A DNA stretch of 64,000 bases, taken from the NCBI GenBank assembly GCA_019915015.1, contig JAHBBC010000012.1:1364001-1428000 (forward strand), read 5' to 3'. This stretch comes from Auriscalpium vulgare (lineage: Eukaryota > Basidiomycota > Agaricomycetes > Russulales > Auriscalpiaceae). Shown here piece by piece: positions 23,840 to 34,489 of the stretch. Below the pieces are notes generated by a model. That model was not told the DNA's origin and ran no database searches. It saw only the letters and a program-made list of their open reading frames with translations. Position 1 is the stretch's first letter, and each line of letters starts with the position of its first letter. The translations under genes were made by a program, and so were the position numbers.

Positions 23840-24664
23840 TCAGAAACTAACGTTGATGTCCGACTCATCGCTGCGCGAGTGAATGTGAATGTAGACGTCG
23901 TTGGGGGCGTCCCGCGGGCGCATGAACGAGTCCTGATCGGAGTCTGGGGTCGATCCTTCTGAGGACTGTGATGAGGTCGGCGTGACGAGAGGCGGCGTCG
24001 GGAGGTCTGGGTCGCCCAGGCGGGTGGGGCGCCACGGCGGCAGCTTCGGCGTGAGGTGGGGCATGGGGGGCAGCGGGGCCAGGGTCGCCTGCTGCTTGCC
24101 GATGTACTGGTCAATCGCGGCCAGGGTCTTCACGAAAGAGAACCGCCGGTGGGCACGCGGCCGAGGCGTCTCCTGCGCAGGCGACGGTTAACACCCCGAT
24201 CAGAGGAACGTTGCGAAAGAGGAATAAACTCACGGCTGGCTCGGTCACCTGCAACTCCTCGTGCTCAGACAGCGTGCTGCCGTCCAGCGTGTGTTCAGAG
24301 CTGTCGGACGCGTCCTCGAGGGTGGCTGACAGCGTGTGCGAGGGCGAGGCGACGGATCCGCGTCCCCAGAAGAGGTCGTCGCAGCAGCGTCTGTCGCTCG
24401 TGTCCTTCGACTGCGCGACCTTCGGATACACGACGCCCATCTGGTGAACACACATTGAGTCAGCTGGAGGAAAATTTACGCGGGCTTCTGAGACGCTCGC
24501 ACCTTTCTGGTGCGGTCAGCCGGAGGCGTGGCCAGTTCGCTTGGGAAGTGCACGCGTATGCGTGTGTGCATGGGCGTAGTGTGAACAGACGACATGTATG
24601 ATGTGTGGGAGACAATGTGGTGGCGGAGTGCGGGGAAAATAGCTTGAGCCAAGACTGACGGCAT
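23840..24664 (-). CDS. Small unknown protein (three exons, ~220 residues)
   Basis: Not recognised. The exons join in frame. MPSVLAQAIFPALRHHIVSH through FPSELATPPADRTRK (24664 to 24503) splices to MGVVYPKVAQSKDTSDRRC...HEELQVTEPA, then to ETPRPRAHRRFSFVKTLAAIDQYIG...RSDESDINVSF-stop (23840). It contains an acidic Ser-rich middle part, a Pro-rich patch (LAPLPPMPHLTPKLPPW) and a short helical motif (FVKTLAAIDQYIGKQQ). It is likely cytosolic and partly disordered. Splice signals are good (gtgcga...caccag; gtgagt...gcgcag), which makes this a better candidate than the many overlapping open frames here. Confidence 0.6.
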
Positions 24665-27261
24665 TCGCTCTATTAGTACTGCAAAGTAGCCTCCTGGTCC
24701 AGGTCAGAATCGAATATCCGCATGCACTGCTACTCTGTGATGCTCCGGATCTGAGCCGGATAAATGAGATTTTCTATCGGACTGGCAGGATAATATGATA
24801 CAACTCAAGCCGCATATGGGTTGGAGAATACAAGATTCGTGTCGAAGTCACGGAACGGACGCATCCTGTCGACGCGTTCGCTGTCTGCGCTGCAAGCCGC
24901 AAATCTAGCTCGGCCCCTGCTCGACAGACGACGATGCTTGATTGCTTTGGCGGCGGGAGCACATGACTGTGGCCAGGGCCTGGAAGGAGAAAGTCTGAGT
25001 TAGAGAAAGCATCGCCGAACAAGCGAGGCACGCACGAGTACCAGGGTTGTGAAATCCCGCGGCTGCGCAGTCCCTGCGGGCCCTTCCAGTTCACCAACTA
25101 CTACGCCGAGATTTTCGACGTCCTCTTCGCTGGCGATGGGGCCCAAGAAGTCCGGCTACGGACGGCGCAGGAGAATGAGCAAATAGACACCGCGAAGACG
25201 GCTGCTGATGCACCACCGGAGCTGAGCCTGGATTTGCGTCGCCTGGGCCGCCGGTATAGCCCATCACGGGAGGCTCCTTGGGCGAGATCAGCTCAGTTGC
25301 AGCGAGAATAAACGGTGGAAGCTCACTGTGTCCTCTACCATCGATTGTGCCGCCGAATCACGGTTGAAGGAGGGATACGGGTGGTAGCGAATGTGATGAG
25401 ACGAACGGTAGGTCGGGAGGCGAAAGTTGGAATGGGACGCTCGCGGTTCGTCCGACGGCGCCATGGTGGTTGATCGAGAGATGGGCGCGCAGGGTATTAA
25501 AGTAGGGTCAAGACCTTGGGCGCAAGCGGAGGCAGTAACAGCAAAGGAGGAAGCGGTATGAGGAGAAGGACCAGAAAGAACATGAGGCGAAAAATTGCGG
25601 TTGTGTCAAGAAAGCTCGTGGTCCCGAACGATCAGGCAGCGAAGCTACTTAGTTCAGAACTTTATATCCTCCGTCTCTCTTAGACGCCGACTCCCACAAC
25701 AACACGCAGACGATAAGGCGATCACTTACCCCCGGACTCTCCGTGCACGGCCTGCCTCGGGGAGCAGGGCGGCGCTTCGCCAGGCGCCACACCGCCACGA
25801 GTGTCGACCGTTCCTCCTTTGAGGGCATAGGGACCACGACCAACCCGTGCTGCGGTGCTGCTTGCTCCGAGAGACAAAAGCAAGCCCATTTCAGGCCAGG
25901 ATAGCGGATAAGCATCGGCAATCTGTATGCGGGACGAGTTAAAGGGCAGTGTCAGGGTCCTAGTTGCCGCACCGCTGCTGAAAATCCAGACCTAGGATCT
26001 TGACTCCGTGGCACCGCCATCCCGGCGGTAACGTAGTCAAACTACCCAATTGCATCGGCATCGCTGCACGGCCACGGCATGTCGACTATTCTGCGTCAGA
26101 AAGGACCCTGGCATCAGAAATGCTGCCACTTCCTCCAGAAATTTCCAAAAAGGCGGTCCTATGCTGTCATGTTTGCATCGTAGCTAGCACGAGACGGTGA
26201 GTAAACCTCTTCTGAAGAGAACGTGTTCGAAAATTTCAAACCGTCTACCCAGCGTCCCGAGGGACGACAAAGGCAATGACATTCCGTCAACCCATATCTT
26301 GTATTTGCGCGCGTCGTCGACATAGCTCTGGAGGCGCCCGAAGACGAGATTTCGCGTGACTGTAAGCCATTGGGGAGGGTCCTTGGCTTGAGCTTGCGCG
26401 GAAATTGCCCGCGACCCTCCGCAACCTAGCGTTCGGCAGCTGTCGGACGCAATCCTGGTGACCAAGATGGTATTGCCTTCTCCAGATCCACAGGATCTGC
26501 GAAGGACGAGGAAAGTGAGTAGGAGGATAACCTTCAAAGACAGAAACAGGCGAGTCGACGAATTTTCAATGCCTTTAAGTTTGACGTCTGTTGAGTTAGG
26601 AGATGTGGCGAAGTGCTTTCCCATCCGAGTCGGCGGGAGCATCGCAAGCGGTGGAAGACTGACGGCGGCGATTCGGTGGGATCATGGTCATCGATCCCTT
26701 GGCAAAGGCCGTTGGATTGGCGAGCGAGAGGCGAGGTGTCGAAAAGCCATGCAGCCGGCGGTGCCGCGCCCATTTGCACGGCTCGACGGCACAGAGCGGC
26801 ACACGACGGAGACAAATTTTAATTTATCGGCTCGGCGCCGCCTCGCTACCACCTCGATCCGCCCCCAGACGTCGTGCTCGTGTCTTGCAGGCCTTTCGTT
26901 TCTTCCTCGGCGAACATACTCGGCGGTAATCGGATCCTCGGTCGTGTGGAGGGAGGAAGCACTCGACGGCGCAGTGTGGCTTCCACATTTCCTTCTGCCT
27001 TGCCAGCGCTCCTGTCGAAAATTTATCTTCATTCTTTGATCGCGGAGTCTCCCTTGAAGTTGGCGAGGTCACGTCGAACTTGACGCCGCCATGTCCTCGC
27101 CGCCCAGGCCGTCGTTGCATGAACCAACGTTGGTCGGATGCAAACCGTTCGATCGGCGCGGTGACCTCCGCCGACGTCATGGCCCTGCGTGGGCGAGTGC
27201 CGTGCTCGTTCGAGCAGTTGGCAGTTCAACTTCGACTTGACCAGAACCCCTAAGTGCAAAG
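24665..27261. other. 2.6-kb gene-poor interval
   Basis: No gene with known domains. One frame (24966-25310, +) is open for about 115 codons without an ATG. It has protein-like composition (GPFQFTNYYAEIFDVLFAGD, then PPELSLDLRRLGRRYSP), so it may be an exon or relic of an unknown gene. The rest has only short, mutually overlapping frames. The right part is presumably upstream sequence of the epimerase-like gene. Confidence 0.5.
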
Positions 27262-28447
27262 ATGGTGCAGAAGGTTGTAATATGCGGGGCGGGATTCCTA
27301 GGTGTGTCTCAGTTTCTGATTGTTTTGCGAACTCGCTGACATTTCAACAGGCCGCAACATCGCCGCCGCGATTGCCCGCGGCAGCTCATCTCCGGGACCT
27401 CCGCGCAGCGTACAAGTGTCTTCCAGAAAGCCTGACCGCCTCCACGCGCTCTTGTCTCGAGAACTTTCTCCTGGTGCCGTCCTCGCTCCGGCGGTGGCAG
27501 CCGATATCACGAAACCCGACACGTTGGTCCCTGCGTTCAAAGACGCGTCTGTCGTCATCTCCTTGGTCGGACTCCTGCAAGGCTCGCCCGCTCAGTTCGA
27601 AGCCATCCAGTGGAGAGGCGCAGAGAACGTCGCGAAAGCCGCCAGGGCCGTCGGTGCGAAGTTAATCCACATCAGCGCGATCGGAGCGGATGCCGACAGC
27701 AACATCGCGTACTGGAGGACGAAGGCTCTGGGCGAGGAAGCAGCTTTCGAAGCGTGTCCAGACGCCACCATTATCCGCCCTAGCCTAGTCTTTGGGCCCG
27801 GCGATTCGTTCTTCACTGTGAGCGGTCGAGGTTGTCTTGGGAATCGTGTGATGACAATATTCTGATATGGGCGCAGAGATTCGCCAGGCTCTCGCAGATT
27901 CTTCCCATCCTTCCCGTTTTCGGCGATGGCGGCACGCGGTTCCAGCCGGTCTACGTTGGCGACATCGCGAGGCTCACCGAGGTGATATCTAGGAACGACC
28001 AGACGATTCGCAAGGCCGTTGCCGGCAGGATAATAGAAGCCGGCGGCCCGGACAGTAAGCTTTGCTTCGTTATTTGTTCATGCGGTCTAAATTGACCTCT
28101 TCGCCTTAGTCTTCACTTTCAAGGAAATCATGGAGTTGGTCCTCAAGTACACACATCGATATCGCCCGATTGTACCTGTGCCGTGGTTTGTTGGGAAGAT
28201 GCAAGGAGCGGTCCTCGAACGGCTGCCTTCTAACATCCTCACGCTGACAAGGGACCAGGTATGATGCGACGTCATGAGCCGGAAGAACAATGGAGACCTG
28301 ATCCTTTATTGACAGGTGGAACAGCTGCGGCACGACAATATCCTATCGTCACCCCAACCCGAAACCCATGTGTCGTTTGAGAAGCTCATGTTCGATTACG
28401 GGGAGCGATTGAGGTCTGTCCACGAAGTGTTGCCCGAGTATCTGTAG
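27262..28447 (+). CDS. NAD(P)-binding epimerase-like protein (NDUFA9-type atypical SDR)
   Basis: Five exons give about 310 residues. The start MVQKVVICGAGFLGRNIAAA is a Rossmann dinucleotide-binding turn (GxGFLGxxI). It continues with VSSRKPDRLHALL, ADITKPDTLVPAFKDASVVI, the AENVAKAARAVGAKLIHISA block, YWRTKALGEEAA (the Tyr-x-x-x-Lys replaced by a Trp-x-x-x-Lys arrangement, as in NDUFA9-like relatives), ATIIRPSLVFGPGDSF, and GGTRFQPVYVGDIARLTEVI. The C-terminal half includes VFTFKEIMELVLKYTHRYRP and ends SVHEVLPEYL-stop. Fungal members of this group act in mitochondria, some as a complex I accessory subunit or in coenzyme Q biology; which of these applies here I cannot tell. All four introns have clean GT-AG sites. 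Confidence 0.85.
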
Positions 28448-28773
28448 TGCCGTCAGCATGTTGTCTAGACTGGTCAATGTCAGAATGTTTGAAAACCTGT
28501 GTTTGACGGCCTGCGCGGCCTTCCTCAGAATGTGCGGGAGGGAGTTGGAGGCGCAGCCGCACCAAGGGATCGGACACGGCCGACGAGGCGCAAAGCGTTC
28601 CGGCGGAACGCAGCCACCCATCGGGAAGCCGGATAAGGCGTGTCTGGCCAAATGCGGAAATCACGGTTGCTTGGACTGGAGACGTGGTTGGGCTGGGCCA
28701 CCTATAAGAATAGCTGTCATGAGTACCTCGATGATGCACGTCCAAGAACTCCCACTGTCCCTTCAGTCCGTAG

Positions 28774-30867
28774 ATGTCGAGACCTTCGACCCCATCAGAG
28801 CATGTCGCATTTCCCGTAAACCACTCGTCCGCGATGCTTGAAGACGCGACGAGCGCACGAGCTCCCAGCCCTGTACCCACGGCCGTGGAACACTCACGCG
28901 AACGCGAAGGCAGAATAAAGGAGATTGCCAGCAGTACCAATCTGAAGGAGCAGCCCTTCAGCATTTACTCTCTCCAAGAGAAATGGGCGATCGTTTCCAT
29001 GACCTCCTTCGCCGCGGTCTTCAGGTCAGAGCCTTGTTTTTTTTTCTTCTTTTGCCACGACAGAATTCTCAACGCCTCTCCAGTCCGCTCACCGCCAACA
29101 TCTACTTTCCTGCAATTCCTAAGCTGACAACTGAATTCCACAAGAGCACAGAGCTCATAAACTTGACCGTTACCGTCTACATGATCATGCAAGGGCTAGG
29201 TACGTCAATGCTCCACGCCATGGAACCTCCGTACTGACATCTCAATAGCTCCCATGGCATGGGGCACCCTCTCCGATAGATGGGGGCGTCGCCCGATGTT
29301 CATAGCTTGCATGGTACTCCTCTCCTTGTCTTGTGTCGGTCTCGCCCTCGTGCCGACCTCTGACTACTGGCTGCTCCTCCTCCTACGTGGCTTTCAAGCC
29401 GCTGGGTCCGCGAGTACCGTGGCGCTAGGTATGCTTGCTCGCGTCGCAATTCACCGTCGCGCTAATATGTCCTATCAGGCGCCGGTGTCATTGGAGATAT
29501 ATCAACCCCCGCCGAACGAGGTGGCTTCATGGGCATATTCAGCATCGGTCCCATGGTCAGTAACGTCCTCGCACAATTCCTGTTATCACTAGTAGCTGAA
29601 TAACGGCGTCCTTCAGGTTGGCCCCAGCATTGGTCCGGTGATTGGTGGCATTCTGTCCCAGAGCTTAGGATGGAGGTGAGTCAAGCCTTCCTTTCTCCGA
29701 TGCATGTTCTCAACCATTTCCAGGTCAATATTTTGGTTCATGTGCATCTGCTCGGGCATATGCGCACTTGCCATCGCACTGTGAGTTGCCACGAATTTGG
29801 TTTACTTTGTTTGTCAGGCTGATGATTTTTGCTCAGCTTCCTCCCGGAGACTCTTCGATCCATCGTGGGCAATGGAAGTATACGCCCCTTGAGGGTATAC
29901 CTGCCACTCGTGCCGATTATTGGTAGACATCGTGGAGCCCCGACCGACACTACACGCCCCCCTCGCAAGCCCTTCACCAACCCCCTCCGCATATTCACCT
30001 ATCCAGATGTCGTTGTCCTGCTCGTGTTCAACGGCGTCATCTATGCCGTGTACTACGGCGTCACGGCCAGCATATCCTCGCTGTTCAAGAAAGCGTATCC
30101 TTACCTCAACCAGACGACGACCGGTCTTTGCTTCCTTGCCATTGGTGGAGGCATGCTCATCGGCACGCTGCTCTCTGGGAAGCTCATGGACCGGGACTAC
30201 GCGGCCATCCGAGATGCGATGATCAAGAAGGCCCAGGCGGACTCTGAGGGCCAAATCATCGATGTGAACGAGATAACCAAGTCGGATAACTTCCCCATCG
30301 AGAAAGCGCGTCTGCGCACCGCTCCCATCCATCTCGCCCTCTTCATCGGTTGCGTCCTTGGCTACGGATGGGCTCTCCAAGCGAAGGTCAATCTCGCCGT
30401 TCCCCTCATCCTGCAGATGATCAGTAAGTAGCTCATGCCTTCGAATTTATTCTTCTCGTTGACATTCGTTGCGCAGTGGGCCTCACGGTGGTGTCGATCA
30501 TGAATATCATTACCACCCTCCTGGTTGACTTGATGCCTTCGCAAGGATCGTCCATCACTGCTTGCGTAAGTTCCGCCCTCATACTCTTGAACGACGAGAA
30601 CTAAACGTTTTTGTTTTCTTTCGATAGAATAACATGGTGCGATGCCTCCTCGGGGCGGGTCTTGTTTCCGTCATCGACATCATCATCAAAGCATTGGGGG
30701 CCGGCTGGACGTATATTGTCCTCGGCGGAGGCTGTATCCTTGTTTCTCCTTTGTTGATCGTGGTCCTTCGTTGGGGTCCCGTTTGGAGGGAACAACGACG
30801 GGTCCGCACGGCTGAAGCCAACCCGGATAAGGCCAAGGCCAAGGAGGAGAAGACGGACATAAACTAG
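28774..30867 (+). CDS. Major facilitator superfamily transporter (DHA1, drug:H+ antiporter type)
   Basis: Nine or so exons give about 520 residues with twelve likely membrane helices. The head MSRPSTPSEHVAFPVNHSSA (or a start at the second Met, 28834) leads to YSLQEKWAIVSMTSFAAVF and SPLTANIYFPAIP (helix 1, DHA1 motif). The MFS motif A follows as APMAWGTLSDRWGRRPMFI, then LLLLLRGFQAAGSASTVALG (helix 4, RGFQ), GGFMGIFSIGPMVGPSIGPVIGG (motif C-like), FLPETLRSIVGNG at the end of the first half, and GGGMLIGTLLSGKLMDRDYA in the second half. It ends in a basic tail KAKAKEEKTDIN. Fungal relatives export drugs or polyamines across the plasma membrane. The substrate is unknown. Nothing in its neighbours points to a biosynthetic cluster. 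Confidence 0.9.
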
Positions 30868-31242
30868 ACTTGAGACCGATGGCCGCTTGCCGTTCTCGCT
30901 TAGCACCGCTCTACTGTAAAGTTGCTTTCCTGCTATTGATTCGCTCTTTCTGTATCCCATAGCCAGCGCGCACACGATACAACTACATACGTTGACCTGT
31001 ACAAGTAATACCATGGAATACTCTAATTTCAGTTATTTATGGATGGATTGTAGTTGCCCTTCGGATGATTTGCCTTTCCTACCGAGGAAGGCGCAGTAAA
31101 AGCCTGGTCACCAGTTTATCCTATCCTACCGGGTTTGTGGCACGGAAGCGATCGCCGGTTAGATCTGATCTTGTAATCGCTCGCTCGATGCATCGGGTCC
31201 GAATTGCAAACGGCGATTCCGAGTCGCAAACGGTGATGTAGG
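30868..31242. other. 375-bp intergenic interval, nothing recognised
   Basis: Lies between the MFS gene and rev7, both on the plus strand. It contains the repeated words cggaagcgatcgccgg and aaacggcgattccgagtcgcaaacggtgat (a near-duplicate of about 12 nt at 31206-31235) close to the rev7 start, which could be promoter elements. No open frame. Confidence 0.45.
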
Positions 31243-32311
31243 ATGTCGACATTGACTTTCAATCGTACGTGTCTTCTACCTCACCCCAAGTAAAGCCCTC
31301 AAAAGAACCTAGAAACCGTTCATGGAATCACGGAATTTAGTAAGTCTCATCATGCAACAGGTGTTACATAAAAGATGACGATACGACGTCTTACAGTCGA
31401 GGTCGCTATCCACACCATACTGTACGTCCGCCAGATATACCCGGCCGACCTGTTCATACGTCGGAAGAAGTATGAAACTCCGGTGTTTCAATCTCGTCAC
31501 CCGGGATTGAATGAATACATATCCGGCGCCGTCAAGGCTGTCGGCGAAGAGCTGATCTTGGTCTGCACACAGTGTTGTTTCTAACCGTGGATTGTCATTG
31601 AGACTTTCACAGGGAAATGTCGACAAAGTAGTCGTCGTTATCAAGGACAAGGAAGATGTCGCCTTGGAGCGCTTCATCTTCTCCGTCCAGAACATGATCA
31701 ACGTGGAGTCTTTCAATAAAGAGACAGAGTTAGTCCCTCTGGGTATCCCCTTCTCACCAATGCTGACAGGAAACAACTAGGGTCGAAGGGGCAATGGAGA
31801 CCGCAGCTCTCGGGCAATATTTAAGGTCATTCCTCGTGAAGCTGAATATGATTGAAGCGCAATTAGGCGAGCTCCCACATAACGGTACACTTTGGCATCC
31901 ACCGTCTCACGCCAATTTCTAAAGTATTGCAGCCGAAAACTCGTTTGCAGTTGTTCTAGAGCTCCGGGATGGCAAGGCGCCGTCTGCACCTATGGGCAAA
32001 GTTCGCTCTTCTCGAGAGGTTGCCTCGTTTGTTGCTTACTGAGCGACTCCACACAGGACGATCCACCTCCGTGGATGCCTGCTACCGCTCAGCATACAAC
32101 GCCTGGCGCGTCCGAAGAGGCAGAACTACACATGGTCAGAGCTGTTGATACCGGAGTCATCAACGTAAGGGGTTCAGACTTGCTGCGGCGTCTTCACGGA
32201 ATCTCACAGGTTGTCACACAGCTCTCTCTTGCCGTGCAAGAGTCGGAGGACAAGCTGCGAATGTCGTCACAGCCTATTGCCGAATCGAAAGGCAAGCAGC
32301 GCGCTGCGTGA
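31243..32311 (+). CDS. rev7: HORMA-domain protein REV7/MAD2B (translesion polymerase zeta subunit)
   Basis: REV7 bridges REV3 and REV1 in DNA polymerase zeta. Two very small first exons (31243-31264, 22 nt; 31313-31339, 27 nt) splice to give MSTLTFNQTVHGITEFIEVA, matching the start of the HORMA fold. The large exon reads IHTILYVRQIYPADLFIRRKKYETPVFQ then HPGLNEYISGAVKAVGEELIL, GNVDKVVVVIKDKEDVALERFIF, and VEGAMETAALGQYLRSFLVKLN; human MAD2L2 has ILYVREVYPVGIF and KVVVVILDKE at the same places. A C-terminal extension follows the HORMA core, ENSFAVVLELRDGKAPSAP and then an exon with DDPPPWMPATAQHTTPG and a coiled segment to SKGKQRAA-stop. It is about 250 residues against about 210 in animals. 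Convergent with snx4. Confidence 0.92.
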
Positions 32312-32477
32312 CATCGTTATTCCGCTCCGCCTCTGTTCCGTGTAGCGCGATCGGAGAAAGCGAGCCATCATCGGGGCCAGCGACTGGATGCACGAATATG
32401 AGAAACGTCCGACGTCAGTAAGCCAAGAGCTAATAATAAGTGTACAGTAAGGATAGTAAAGCACGGATAGACACTCG

Positions 32478-34315
32478 TTAAACGTCCACGCGTATACGTT
32501 GAATAATAGGGATGATTCTGTCCCACTCTTCCATAGCCTGCAAGTCCGATTCAATGAAGCACGACCGGGAGAAGACCGGGTGACTCACACTCTTGTAGAG
32601 TTCAATCTGGCCGTCAGCAAGATTTGTCAACATCTCCTTCATCTCTGCCTCCTTCGCATACTGGAATATGGCTTGTTCACGCAACGTCTCATCGCTGAAG
32701 GCGTCTGATGTCTCGTGCGCTGTAGTCACGGCATCTTCCAACTAAATGCAAGGCGTCAGCTCGATGACGGAAAATGTATTGGCCCGAGCTGACCTCTTTG
32801 ATTTTGACATCCAGCTTTCTCATCTTCTCCACTCTGCTCCGGTCGTCGTCTGCCCCGCGAATAGCATCCACTTTGTCGCGCAGGTAAGCGCCGATACCTA
32901 GGCCGGAGCTGCCAGCGTGACCGCTGATGACTGCGGACAGCCTGTCCCGCTCAGCCGTGACGCCCGACAGATAGTCTGTGAGTTCTTCGAGATCGAGTTG
33001 CTTCTGATCGCGAAGCTTGAGAACACCCTTGTGTGCATGAGAGTACGAAAGCAGGGAATGTAAGTGGATCAGGAAGGGGTCCATAGTGTTTTGCGTCTAC
33101 AGAGGATTCAATTGGAAACATCACAAGACTGAGCGCATTTCACGTACTGTATGCCGAAGCAGAGCGGAGAACTCCAGCAGCGTGTTGGAAAAGTGGTTCA
33201 ATTGATCAGTTATGCCCGATTCTAGGAATCCCAGACCCTGCACGGCGACGGCCAAGTCATGATAGTCCGCCGTTAGATCTTCGCCGGATGATTGAAGATC
33301 ACCCGCTCATTTTAGCCTCAGATGCAGCAGAGGCAAGAGGTTACACATAGTGGCTTACCTGTAGTCCGTGAGCGAACACGGGTCCAGAGACGCTCAGAAG
33401 TTGTCAAGCTCTCCTCGAACTTGTCGACATTCTCACGCATTGAGAGAAAGCGCTCATCTGGCTTCCGAACGCGGGCGAAAGCGTTCAATAGCGTGTCGGA
33501 GAAATTGTCAATGACGCCTTGCGATGAATCAGGGCCAGGGGGGTGAGCAACATGTTGGTGCATGATCACATGCTGGTCATGAAAGGTTGAGCAACACAGC
33601 GTGCACCAATGTATTGACTACTCACCCATTCTGTCGACTCGAAGAATGCCCGAACAAGTGTACTTCGTTGTAATGTAGGATGGCGCGCCAGTCGTGCAAG
33701 GAAACGGTGCAGGCTAGACAGTCTTTAGCCAACTACAGAGTTATTGACGGCGATGGACATACTCCTGACGCCGCCGCTCCATAAATTCTGGGCTGAATCT
33801 GTCGCCAGTGACATATTCTGTGAGGACCAGTCAGTTGAAGTGTAAGTGATGGTGTACCACGGTCGACGTACCAAGCCGATGTTTGTCAGGTAATGGGGGT
33901 ACAACGCATGCAGGGAAGTCCTTGGCAAGGTGGGATCGAAGGAAGACAAAGTCCTGGAAGCGACGTCGGGCAGTAGGCGTCCGCGATGAGAATATGGGGA
34001 GGTTGGTCTAAAAAGACCTCGTAAGCTGTCAATCTGCTTCAAGGCCTGCGCAGCTGAAGTTACCTTCGCAGTCACCAGATACGAGACATATGCGTCTTTA
34101 GTATCTGGAAGCTCCTTGACAGGATCCTTGACCTGGGTGACGAGGTAGCCCTCCCACTTTGGATCGTGTGGGCCGCGTTCCTCCTCGCCTTCTGCATTGC
34201 TCTGCCTGAATCCCGGACGAGCGGAGGTGGAGACATCGTCGTGGGTATCGTATCCCTGTGCAGCGGGCGATTCCCAGGTCACGCTGTCAAAGACATCGTC
34301 CTCGTCGCCGAGCAT
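32478..34315 (-). CDS. snx4: Sorting nexin Snx4/Atg24 (PX-BAR)
   Basis: Snx4 recycles cargo from endosomes and takes part in selective autophagy. The start MLGDEDDVFDSVTWESPAAQ (34315) leads to KWEGYLVTQVKDPVKELPDTKDAYVSYLV, the beginning of the PX domain. After an intron it continues TNLPIFSSRTPTARRRFQDF, VFLRSHLAKDFPACVVPPLP and, after another, EYVTGDRFSPEFMERRRQE, the phosphoinositide-binding PX core of this subfamily. The BAR region follows in later exons, with QNTMDPFLIHLHSLLSYSHAHKG, VLKLRDQKQLDLEELTDYLSG, YLRDKVDAIRGADDDRSRVEK and AMEEWDRIIPIIQRIRVDV-stop. Length is close to 500 residues. The divergent PTM1-like gene starts 174 bp away. Intron positions around 33080-33330 and 33550-33720 are approximate. 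Confidence 0.9.
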
Positions 34316-34489
34316 TGTGGGAGATGGCGGTGGCTATTGCAGCGAGTCGGACGAAAGGAAGCTGAACTGCGGGAGAGCGTCGTCACCTGCACGGTGGTCA
34401 TCGCGCCGCGTTAGCGCCTGCGGTCGCATAAGGGGGGCACGGGCGTCAACAGGCGACAACAACACGCCTCGAATACTTCCGCCACCACC
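34316..34489. promoter_or_regulatory. Divergent promoter interval snx4 / PTM1-like
   Basis: 174 bp between divergent start codons; no specific element recognised. Confidence 0.4.

Noticed and set aside
26184..27180. Minus-strand frames of 114-152 residues in the gene-poor gap
   Set aside because: No recognisable domain, mixed frames and no splice model; they probably lie in upstream sequence of the epimerase-like gene.
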